DNA of 46,111 nucleotides from Bacteroides sp. SM23_62 (lineage in GTDB: Bacteria > Bacteroidota > Bacteroidia > Bacteroidales > SM23-62), in contig LJUP01000007.1 in assembly GCA_001303955.1 (NCBI GenBank), forward strand, positions 1 to 46,111, in the 5' to 3' direction. Numbering within the stretch: position 1 is the first letter of the stretch; each line of letters starts with the position of its first letter. Made by a program: the position numbers and the translations under genes. Below, one piece after another: positions 16,484 to 23,841 of this stretch. Under the pieces are notes generated by a model, which was not told where the DNA came from, searched no databases, and saw only the letters and a program-made list of their open reading frames with translations.

Positions 16484-17491
16484 ATGAGAACACACATAGC
16501 AAATCTGATTACTGCCTTTATTATTTGTCTCCTGTTTTGGGGATGCTCAAAGACAGATGATATTATCATTGGCATAAGCATGGGGCCAACCCATGAGAGA
16601 TGGACAAAGGATATCAGTTACCTCACCCATCACCTTGAATCACAGAATGCCAAGGTGATTGTAAGGGAGGCCAACGGGAGCCAGGTTGAACAGGCCAGGC
16701 AGGCCAAGGAAATGATTGAAAAAGATAAACTGGATGTGCTCATCATCGTGCCGGTAAACAGCGATGCTGCGGGTAAGCTGGTGGATTATGCCAAGTCGAG
16801 GGATATCGATGTAATAGCCTACGACCGGATCATCAAAAATTGTGACCTGGACTGCTACCTGTCTTTTGACAATGTCAGGATAGGTGAGATGCAGGCTGAA
16901 TATCTTACCAAAATCAAACCCAGGGGATCATATGCCCTCCTGGGAGGTGATCCGGGTGATAATAACTCATTGCTGCTGAGAATCGGCCAGATGAATATCC
17001 TTCAACCCTTAATTATCAGGGGGGATATCAAGATCGTTGTGGACGAAAATGTGGAGAAATGGGACGATGGGATTGCCTATCAGATCATGAAAGATTATCT
17101 GGCTGAGAATGATCCTCCGGATGCCATTATTGCCTCCAGTGACGGCCTGTCAAGGGGAGCATCAAAAGCCCTGCTGGAAGCCGGAGTGAAAAAAAATGTC
17201 CTTTTATCGGGACAGGATGCGGAAACAGATGCCTGCAAGAGGATCGTGGAAGGACATCAGACAATGACGGTATACAAGGTCATTGAATCATTGGCAGCAT
17301 CAGCAGCCAATATGGCTATCCTGCTTGCCAATGATGAACCAATACCCAATACCCTCACTACCGTGAATAATGGTACGAAGATGGTTCCCGCAGTATTGGT
17401 ATCCTCTATCATCCCCGTGGGAGAAGAGAACATCCGCATGACGGTCATCGCCGATGGTTTTATTGACGAAAAAGAGGTTTTCGGGAATTAG
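16484..17491 (+). CDS. XylF-like periplasmic sugar-binding lipoprotein (orphan)
   Basis: A 335-residue type I periplasmic binding protein with a lipoprotein signal (LLFWGC, Cys21). The fold matches the xylose-binding XylF branch: IIIGISMGPTHERWTKD at the start, LIIVPVNSDAAGKLVDYAKSRDIDVIAYDRII in the first lobe, YLSFDNVRIGEMQAEYL at the hinge, and IIASSDGLSRGASKALLEAG then LLSGQDAETDACKRIVEG in the second lobe. It would bind a pentose or related sugar in the periplasm. No ABC ATPase or permease gene is near, and ABC sugar importers of this type are uncommon in Bacteroidota, so a sensory role or a distant transporter is possible. It is flanked by a terminator upstream and a convergent gene downstream, hence monocistronic. 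Confidence 0.88.
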   Translation: MRTHIANLITAFIICLLFWGCSKTDDIIIGISMGPTHERWTKDISYLTHHLESQNAKVIVREANGSQVEQARQAKEMIEKDKLDVLIIVPVNSDAAGKLVDYAKSRDIDVIAYDRIIKNCDLDCYLSFDNVRIGEMQAEYLTKIKPRGSYALLGGDPGDNNSLLLRIGQMNILQPLIIRGDIKIVVDENVEKWDDGIAYQIMKDYLAENDPPDAIIASSDGLSRGASKALLEAGVKKNVLLSGQDAETDACKRIVEGHQTMTVYKVIESLAASAANMAILLANDEPIPNTLTTVNNGTKMVPAVLVSSIIPVGEENIRMTVIADGFIDEKEVFGN

Positions 17492-17544
17492 TGTCTGGAT
17501 ACGATGAGCAGGAATTTTCAGCCGAATCAGTATTTTCAGCCGGA

Positions 17545-18063
17545 TTATTGCTCTTCTGCGGCAGCCTTGGCTTCTTCAAAAGATACCAGATCGATCCAGT
17601 GAAGCAAGACGATACGCCATTTACCTCCCTCCTTTTCAAGGAAACGTACTTCACAGGTCTTTGACTTTCCTTCTTCACCCTGGTAGGAATAGTCAGTGAA
17701 CTGATTGTACACAGCCCATGCAGATTCAGGGTAAACCTTTATCTTCCAGTTTCCCCATTTCCGGTCAAGGATCTCATAATCCGACCAGTCAGCCTCTGCA
17801 CTCATTTTGAAATAGGGTTCCAGTTTTTGGTCCCAGCCAACCCATACATTATGTCCACCGGCCCCTGTTGACATTCTGATGGTCGTTGAATCTCTGACAA
17901 AACTGGCGGCTACACTTGGGAAATCCTGGGCGGAGAAACTGTTTGTTTCATGCATGATTACCTCCTTAATGGCTTTTGCTTCAGCTTCATAATCAATGCC
18001 TGGCTGGCAGGAAGAAAACATCAGGTAAACACAGAATATTGAGATGAAAATCATGTTTTTCAT
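17545..18063 (-). CDS. NTF2/SnoaL-like lipoprotein
   Basis: A 172-residue lipoprotein with lipidation at Cys19 (YLMFSSC). The mature part starts with an alpha-helix rich in Ala, Glu and Lys (YEAEAKAIKEVIMHETNSFSAQDF) and then the curved beta-sheet typical of the NTF2/SnoaL/DUF4440 fold (SFVRDSTTIRM, WAVYNQFTDYSYQGEEGKSKTCEVRFLEKEGGKWRIVLLHW). Members bind small molecules or serve as enzyme accessory domains; the ligand is unknown. The frame extends 23 codons further 5', but only the ATG at 18063 yields a signal peptide. A related secreted protein is encoded at 25054-25560. Confidence 0.8.
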   Translation of the reverse strand: MKNMIFISIFCVYLMFSSCQPGIDYEAEAKAIKEVIMHETNSFSAQDFPSVAASFVRDSTTIRMSTGAGGHNVWVGWDQKLEPYFKMSAEADWSDYEILDRKWGNWKIKVYPESAWAVYNQFTDYSYQGEEGKSKTCEVRFLEKEGGKWRIVLLHWIDLVSFEEAKAAAEEQ

Positions 18064-18130
18064 AGTAATCGGGATTTCGGTTAGGTTAATAAAATTACAA
18101 TTTTCAGTACAGTAAGTCAATTTATTTGGC

Positions 18131-18180
18131 AAACAAAAAACCAGGGAGGAGCAGATCTCAGATCTGCTCCTCCCTGGTTT
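18131..18180 (-). terminator. Very strong rho-independent terminator of the 55-residue gene
   Basis: On the minus strand, a 21-bp perfect stem is interrupted by a single central base (arms 18138-18158 and 18160-18180, GC-rich core CCAGGGAGGAGCAGATCT), followed by TTTTTTGTTT. It ends 27 bp after the stop codon of the small gene at 18207. With a one-base spacer, the tip must open by a few pairs when folded as RNA. Confidence 0.85.
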
Positions 18181-18206
18181 CGAACCTGAATCGTCCTGTA
18201 TCCTGC

Positions 18207-18374
18207 CTATGTTTTCTTATTAAGATATTCTTCTATCTTTTCCTCGTACTCCTCCTTCTTGATAACCAGCCGGAGTATTTCCTTATATATGGTTTTCAGG
18301 TCTTCCTTGGCTGAAATATACTCGTGTTCATTTTGAATCTTATCCGTCATGATCAAAGGGTTTTGCATTCTCAT
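18207..18374 (-). CDS. 55-residue charged helical protein
   Basis: A short gene read from the sequence, encoding MRMQNPLIMTDKIQNEHEYI followed by ~35 residues that are mostly Lys, Glu, Ile, Leu and Tyr in a heptad-like pattern (AKEDLKTIYKEILRLVIKK, then EEYEEKIEEYLNKKT). It should fold as a long amphipathic helix or coiled coil. Possible starts are the ATGs at 18374, 18368 and 18350. No signal peptide or membrane segment is visible. Support that it is real comes from coding-like composition and from the strong terminator starting 27 bp after the stop on the same strand. I do not recognise the family. Confidence 0.6.
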   Translation of the reverse strand: MRMQNPLIMTDKIQNEHEYISAKEDLKTIYKEILRLVIKKEEYEEKIEEYLNKKT

Positions 18375-18500
18375 GGTTTGCGTTTTTCAAAGTTAATACA
18401 TACATTGTTCCATATTTTATAATGGCTTGATAATTAAAATATTATGAACATAATAGAACCTTGGTAATCACATAAATATTGTCCGGAAATATGCAAGGCA

Positions 18501-18516
18501 TGTACGGTTTCGTACA
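18501..18516. promoter_or_regulatory. Operator-like dyad TGTACG-N4-CGTACA
   Basis: A perfect 6-bp inverted repeat with a 4-base spacer lies 50 bp before the ATG of the 18567 gene and ~130 bp from the divergent small gene. Size and place suit a dimeric repressor site; no regulator is identified. Confidence 0.35.
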
Positions 18517-18566
18517 CCATAAGGGCGGTTTTTATTTTTCGTTATTTTTATACCAAAATACTTCTC

Positions 18567-19079
18567 ATGCGATCTATATTATTTTCCCTGGTCTTGATCC
18601 TTCTCAGCCACTTGGTTTTCAGTCAGCCAATCAGGATGATTAATAAAACGGATAGTACCAAAACCAAAACAATCAGGATAGACAAAAGGATAACCATCAA
18701 AACCTTCGATGGTGAAAAGTTCAAGGGAGAATGGCAGGTGCTTGATCAGGAGAAAATACTTGTGCAGGACCGGGAAGTTTTGAAGGACAATATCATGATG
18801 ATCTCCGGCTTTGTACAGAGCAATTCAAGAGACCGGGCAGTGGGCATTGGACTGACAGTCGGCGCCGGGCTTGCATTCCCTGTAGCTGTTTATTACATTC
18901 TAGGTGGTATCGCCTGGGGATTTTCAAATGGCATCTTTGTCGGATCGACCCTGCTTGTTTTCGACCTGCTGCTTGCCTATGCCGGCACCACTATGATGGG
19001 CGTTATCCCGCGCAGGTTCAGCACCTTAAACTGGGAAATAGAATTGTTCCCGATCCAGCTTCCATTGCCAGTTGACTAA
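18567..19079 (+). CDS. Hypothetical exported membrane protein
   Basis: A 170-residue protein with a signal peptide at 1-19 (VLILLSHLVFSQ). A basic strand region follows (KTKTIRIDKRITIKTFDGEKFKGEWQVLDQEKILVQDREVLKDNIMMI), resembling the small beta-barrel seen in Bacteroidota envelope proteins that begin with an LSm-like strand pattern. Two hydrophobic segments come next (~91-112 and ~118-142), and the protein ends in a basic/aromatic tail. It is probably inserted in the inner membrane after signal cleavage. No family is recognised. The exonuclease gene begins 15 bp downstream on the same strand, so translation of the two may be linked. Confidence 0.7.
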   Translation: MRSILFSLVLILLSHLVFSQPIRMINKTDSTKTKTIRIDKRITIKTFDGEKFKGEWQVLDQEKILVQDREVLKDNIMMISGFVQSNSRDRAVGIGLTVGAGLAFPVAVYYILGGIAWGFSNGIFVGSTLLVFDLLLAYAGTTMMGVIPRRFSTLNWEIELFPIQLPLPVD

Positions 19080-19094
19080 ATGGGGATGTAAGCC

Positions 19095-20474
19095 TTGTAT
19101 GCCATCGTGGACATAGAAACTACCGGAGGAAGCCCGAAGACCGAAAAAATTACGGAAATTGCGATTTATCATTTCAATGGCAATGAAGTCACAGATGAGT
19201 TTATATCCCTTGTCAATCCTGAAAAAAATATCCCTTACTATATCACTGCACTGACAGGTATCTCCAATGAAATGGTGGAAAATGCCCCCAAATTTTACGA
19301 GATTGCCAGAGATATCGTGAATTTTACCGAGGGAAGAATCCTTGTGGCACACAATGCCAGTTTCGATTATAAATTCATCAGATCAGAATTTAAAAGCCTG
19401 GGATATGAATTCAGGAGGGAAAATATGTGCACGCTCAGGCTCAGTCGTAAATTGCTCCCCGGACACCGTTCCTACAGCCTTGGGAACCTGTGCCGGGACC
19501 TGAATATTGTCATTAAGGGACGGCACAGGGCAGCCGGTGATGCCCTTGCCACGGTCAAACTACTGGATCTTTTACTGAACCGGTCCCGGGAAACCGGTCA
19601 GCAGGATATGCTGCAGGCATCCATTTCCAGTACCCTTAAGAACCTTCATCCCGATCTGGATAAAGACAACATTGATTCACTTCCTGAGGCGACCGGTGTG
19701 TACTATTTCCTGAATGACCAGCAACAGGTCATATACATTGGAAAAAGCAATAATATCCGGAAGCGGGTAATGAGCCATCTGAGTAATAATAGTTCCAGGC
19801 GGGCCATAGAGATGAAAGAAAACATTGCCGGGATCAATTTTGAGCTTACCGGTAGTGAATTGATCGCCCTGTTGATCGAATCGAGCGAGATCAAGAAACA
19901 TGCCCCAAGGTACAACAGGGCACAGAAACGCAAAACCATGCATTATGGTTTGTACAGCCAGAAGGACGAACAGGGATATTACCGCCTGGAAATTGACCGT
20001 ACTGTCAACAGGATTAACCAGGTGCCCGAGACCTGTTTCCAGAATAAAGCGGAAGCGAAAAGCATCCTGACAAAATTGATAGAACGACACTGGCTCTGCC
20101 AGAAACTATGCGGAATGTACGATACGGATGGCAGCTGTTTCCATTATGAGATCAGGCAATGCAACGGCGCCTGTATCGGGAAGGAAGCGCCGGATATTTA
20201 TAATCAACGGGTGATGCGGGCCCTTTCGGCTTTTTACCATAAACATAAGAACCTCCTGATCATTGACAGGGGGCGTGAGGAAAGTGAACGGTCAGTGGTC
20301 CAGCTCGAAAACGGGAAATATATTGGCTTTGGTTTCCTGAACACCGAGGAATCATACCTCCAGCTGGAAGACATCGTCAACTGTATCAGGATATATGAGG
20401 ATAACCGTGACATCCAGCAGATCATTAAGACCTACCTGAACAAACATGATGTGGAGAAAATAGTAAGGTATTAG
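19095..20474 (+). CDS. DEDDh 3'-5' exonuclease fused to GIY-YIG/UvrC-like nuclease
   Basis: A 459-residue two-nuclease fusion. Residues 1-165 are a DnaQ-type exonuclease, with VDIETTG (Asp6, Glu8), HNASFDYKF and HRAAGD (HxxxxD) giving the DEDDh metal site. Residues ~195-280 are a GIY-YIG domain (GVYYF, YIGKSNNIRKRVMSH), as in the N-terminus of UvrC and in Cho. Then a Cys-rich segment (CQKLC, SCFHYEIRQCNGAC) resembles the UvrC cysteine region, followed by a UvrC-like GKYIGFGFL part. It likely acts in DNA repair by nicking and resecting lesions. The start must be TTG at 19095, because an in-frame stop lies 3 bp before it. Its stop overlaps the stop of the convergent OLD-type gene. Confidence 0.88.
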   Translation: MYAIVDIETTGGSPKTEKITEIAIYHFNGNEVTDEFISLVNPEKNIPYYITALTGISNEMVENAPKFYEIARDIVNFTEGRILVAHNASFDYKFIRSEFKSLGYEFRRENMCTLRLSRKLLPGHRSYSLGNLCRDLNIVIKGRHRAAGDALATVKLLDLLLNRSRETGQQDMLQASISSTLKNLHPDLDKDNIDSLPEATGVYYFLNDQQQVIYIGKSNNIRKRVMSHLSNNSSRRAIEMKENIAGINFELTGSELIALLIESSEIKKHAPRYNRAQKRKTMHYGLYSQKDEQGYYRLEIDRTVNRINQVPETCFQNKAEAKSILTKLIERHWLCQKLCGMYDTDGSCFHYEIRQCNGACIGKEAPDIYNQRVMRALSAFYHKHKNLLIIDRGREESERSVVQLENGKYIGFGFLNTEESYLQLEDIVNCIRIYEDNRDIQQIIKTYLNKHDVEKIVRY

Positions 20475-22789
20475 ATAAGGTAACTATCCAGCTTCCTGAT
20501 CAGCTGCTTGACATTATCCCGGGTTTCTTCATCAAAGTCCTCGAACCTCACACCGGTATCCTGTACATGCAAAATGAAATCTGAAGCCAGTTTGGCCCTG
20601 GATATATCATTCATCTCGATGTATTCAGAGTTCTTTTCCGTGATGCCCACCCGCTGATGCAGCACAAAATTCTTAAAATCAATGGTTGAAAAAAGATCTT
20701 CCACACTTCCCAGGTTATCTAGGCGCAGGAGTTTTTTCGAGGCAATGGCATCATTGTTCAGATAAATATTACTTCTCAATTCCTGGTAAACCCGGTTACC
20801 CTCAGGATCATCATCCAGCAGAACGATGAAATCCAGTCTCCATCCCATCAACAGGTTTACCAGCATAGGCACGTTAATGACATCGGTGGAAGGAAGGAAA
20901 TACAATTCTTTGGGATAGCCCGCAAGGTCAAAGATGGTACTCAAAAAATAGTAGGTCGGCGTATCTTCAACGATAATATTGTTTTTCTTTTTTACAAACT
21001 GGTGATCACTCATTTTAGTCCCCATCAAGGTATAGATTGGTGACAGGGTATCGGTGGAGGCGTCATTTAATGATTTTGGACTGAAAATAACGGTTTCACT
21101 GCGCATATCATCTTCTATGGCACGCTGGACGGCCAGCAGACGATATAATTTGTTCAGATTGATCAGGTGTGGTGAATGGGTGGAGTAAATGATCTGGATG
21201 TCTTCCTTAATATCTTCAAATACCTTCAATACATCTTCCTGGGCACGGGCATGCAGGCTGAGTCCCGGTTCATCGATCAGGAAAATCCTGGAACGTTCCT
21301 TGTTTTCGATGGCATTGGCCTTCAATTCAAGGTAAAATGACAGGAACCATCTTACACCACGACTCCGTTGTTTCGGGTACAGTCTCTCCTGGTCATCCTT
21401 GATCCAGAATTCCAGGTAAGGCTTACCCATTTTATCCGGATGACTGTCGTCGTAATGCTCGAGTTCAAAATGGATCTTGATCTTATTCGTTTTTCCCAGG
21501 CTCTGTCTCCAGTAATCCTGGAAATTCAGGGTAATTTCGTTGTTTAATTTTTCAATTTTGTGTTTGAGTATCCGGCTGTTCCTCTCCTCGAAAAAAGTAG
21601 CTTTGAGTCCCGATACAACCAAAAAATTCCTTGCTGCCTTATATCCTTCCACGGAAGCATTCAGAGAAAATACATCCTCGAGGTCTATCCTGTTGGGCAA
21701 TAAGCTGCTGAAATCCTCAAATAATTCAAATACAGGTATATGGGAAAAGGCAATATCTGCCAGTTCAGATTCGCTGTAGAAGCCATTGTTCCTGTTCCTC
21801 TCTTTTTCAGCCAGATCTTCAGCATCTGATGGATCTGCTCCTTTCAGGATCCTGGATGTTACAGCCAGGCTGAATTCCGCCTTTTCAGATGATTTTTCAA
21901 GCTTCAGGTCATTTTCCAGGTGTTTTGAATTTAGCATATCCAGCTTGCTCTGCATCCCCTTCATCTCTTTCTCGGTCTCCAGGTTTTCCACATAACCTTG
22001 TAAGTCAATCAGCTCCCTGTATGAATCTTCCCAACGGAGTTTGGCCTCACTCAACTGATTCTGGGCTTCCAGACACAGCTGTGCATACCTTGATCGGTGC
22101 GACAATTCCTCAGCTTTTGCTGCCTTGGTTTCAACCGTTGCGGTCTTCTTCTCCAGGCGTTTATTTAATCGCTCCGTTTCAAGTACAAGCTTATGCACCT
22201 GGTTCTGAGTGTCCTGGTCAGGTTTTCTGTCGAGTATTTTTTTACTCCGGATTAATTGCGGGGTCAGCATATTCAGTTCTTTCTCAATATCTTCCCTCTC
22301 CACTTGTATCTGCTCCAGTTCTTCTTCTGCCCTCCTGGCATCCTTAATAATCCTGTGAAGTTCCTCCAGGGTTCTCTCCCTGAATTCCTTCATTTGCTCT
22401 TCCAGTTCTGTATAATACCTGCATACTGCTTCATCCCCAAAGCTGAGGTAACTGGATTTATCAGCGTTCCATGAACGTGTCAGGGTGATCTGCTCCCTGC
22501 TGTTGACAATCGCCAGGATCTTTTCCGGTACCTTCTTATCTGGAAATATTTTTTTTATTTCTGAGGAACTGATACTGAATGAGCATGAAACCTCGGGAAG
22601 GCTAAGATCGCTTCGCAGGATATCGTCAGAGATATTCCCTGAGTAAAAGCTGTTGAGGGCCTCAAGAATAGAGGTCTTACCGGATTCGTTCTGGCCAATT
22701 AATCCGGTTATATTATCGGATGCCAGATCCTGCCAGCCAGTATTGATAATTGACCTGTAATTCTTGATCTTGAATTGTTTAAACCACAT
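20471..22789 (-). CDS. OLD-family ATP-dependent nuclease (AAA ATPase + TOPRIM)
   Basis: A 772-residue protein. The N-terminus is an ABC/SMC-type ATPase half with Walker A GQNESGKTS (32-40) and the usual FKIKNYRSI start. A coiled coil covers ~130-300. Walker B LIDEPGLSLHARAQ is at ~500, with a YSTHSPHLIN switch His. The C-terminal TOPRIM domain has its Glu in NIIVEDTPTYYFL (~604) and the acidic cluster LLDDDPEG (~653), as in OLD nucleases. Such proteins are nucleases tied to repair or anti-phage defence. It differs from a Gabija GajA setting because no UvrD-like helicase gene is adjacent. It starts 6 bp after the SpoIIE phosphatase gene, so the two are very likely one operon. The last bases overlap the convergent exonuclease gene. 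Confidence 0.87.
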   Translation of the reverse strand: MWFKQFKIKNYRSIINTGWQDLASDNITGLIGQNESGKTSILEALNSFYSGNISDDILRSDLSLPEVSCSFSISSSEIKKIFPDKKVPEKILAIVNSREQITLTRSWNADKSSYLSFGDEAVCRYYTELEEQMKEFRERTLEELHRIIKDARRAEEELEQIQVEREDIEKELNMLTPQLIRSKKILDRKPDQDTQNQVHKLVLETERLNKRLEKKTATVETKAAKAEELSHRSRYAQLCLEAQNQLSEAKLRWEDSYRELIDLQGYVENLETEKEMKGMQSKLDMLNSKHLENDLKLEKSSEKAEFSLAVTSRILKGADPSDAEDLAEKERNRNNGFYSESELADIAFSHIPVFELFEDFSSLLPNRIDLEDVFSLNASVEGYKAARNFLVVSGLKATFFEERNSRILKHKIEKLNNEITLNFQDYWRQSLGKTNKIKIHFELEHYDDSHPDKMGKPYLEFWIKDDQERLYPKQRSRGVRWFLSFYLELKANAIENKERSRIFLIDEPGLSLHARAQEDVLKVFEDIKEDIQIIYSTHSPHLINLNKLYRLLAVQRAIEDDMRSETVIFSPKSLNDASTDTLSPIYTLMGTKMSDHQFVKKKNNIIVEDTPTYYFLSTIFDLAGYPKELYFLPSTDVINVPMLVNLLMGWRLDFIVLLDDDPEGNRVYQELRSNIYLNNDAIASKKLLRLDNLGSVEDLFSTIDFKNFVLHQRVGITEKNSEYIEMNDISRAKLASDFILHVQDTGVRFEDFDEETRDNVKQLIRKLDSYLI

Positions 22790-22795
22790 ATGACA

Positions 22796-23632
22796 TCAGA
22801 TTTTAATGCCTATGATCAGTACGTCATCTACCTGCTCAAGGTTACCTTTCCACTGGATGAAGTTGCGTTCCAGTTCACGCTTTTGCGATTCCAGAGGTTT
22901 GTTAGCATTTTTAGCCAGTAATTCTTGCATGTTCTTGTACCGGAATTTTTTCTCCTCCGGTCCGCCAAACTGGTCCGGATAACCATCAGAAAAGATATAT
23001 ATGAGATCACCCATTTCCAGTTTGATATCATGATTGGTGAATGACTTTTCAACAACAGCATTGATACCGATGGGCATCTTATCCCCGCGGGTCTCCGTCA
23101 GGCATCCGTTCCGGATTATGTACAGTGGATTGAAGGCACCCGAATACTCCATTTTCATTGCATCGAGATCTATCACACAAAGAGCGATATCCATCCCGTC
23201 CTTATGTTCACTGTTATCCCCTGTCTGGTGCAGGGCTTTCATTACATTTTCCCTCAGGCGATTGAGTATTGAATTGGCACGGGGGATCCGCCTGCTGACA
23301 ATTTCATTCAGAAATGAGATGCCCAGAATACTCATAAAGGCACCAGGAACCCCATGACCTGTACAGTCGGCAGCGGCCACAGCAATCCTGTTATCTTTCC
23401 TGTTGTACCAGTAAAAATCCCCGCTTACGATATCCCGCGGCTTAAAAAGGACAAAACTTGACGGAAAGATTTTTTTGAAATATCTGAGATCAGGCAGTAA
23501 TGCGGCCTGTATGGAACTTGCATAGGACAGGCTACCTTCAAGCTCCTTCTGCTGCTGCTCGATCTTGTTTTTTTGTTCACTGATCTTGGCGATCAGATCC
23601 CTTTCCAGGGCAACCTCTTTATAATGATCCAT
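22796..23632 (-). CDS. SpoIIE/PP2C-type serine phosphatase
   Basis: A 278-residue soluble protein: an N-terminal coiled coil (~5-35), then a complete SpoIIE phosphatase domain. The metal-binding Asp residues are in DIVSGDFYW, AAADCTGHGVPGAFMS, FSDGYPDQFGG and EQVDDVLIIG, and DKMPIG is conserved. It removes phosphate from Ser/Thr, often on anti-sigma-factor antagonists. Most Bacteroidota homologues carry long N-terminal sensor or TPR regions; this one has only the coiled coil, so it must sense through a partner. The ATG at 23632 is preferred over an in-frame TTG four codons upstream. It is the first gene of a two-gene unit with the OLD nuclease. Confidence 0.88.
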   Translation of the reverse strand: MDHYKEVALERDLIAKISEQKNKIEQQQKELEGSLSYASSIQAALLPDLRYFKKIFPSSFVLFKPRDIVSGDFYWYNRKDNRIAVAAADCTGHGVPGAFMSILGISFLNEIVSRRIPRANSILNRLRENVMKALHQTGDNSEHKDGMDIALCVIDLDAMKMEYSGAFNPLYIIRNGCLTETRGDKMPIGINAVVEKSFTNHDIKLEMGDLIYIFSDGYPDQFGGPEEKKFRYKNMQELLAKNANKPLESQKRELERNFIQWKGNLEQVDDVLIIGIKI

Positions 23633-23841
23633 ACCTAACTTCAATACTGCTATTCGATTGGATAATATAAATGTTATACGGATTCATACCGGCAATGTTC
23701 CAGGCATTAAAGCGGAATCCATGAACCGTTGAAGTTTTTATTTAAACGACTGTTTTTCTTACACTTATTATAAAATTTCAAATTTTGGCAGAGATTTTGC
23801 TTTTACTTAATCAAACGGACCTCATTTAAAACGTAAGAGTC

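Noticed and set aside
17514-17542. Direct repeat ATTTTCAGCCG with 18-bp period between two convergent genes
   Set aside because: It is only two short copies, with no dyad or terminator structure; probably chance or a minor tandem duplication.
20471-23632. Gabija defence system
   Set aside because: The OLD-type protein is adjacent to a phosphatase; there is no UvrD/GajB-like helicase next to it.
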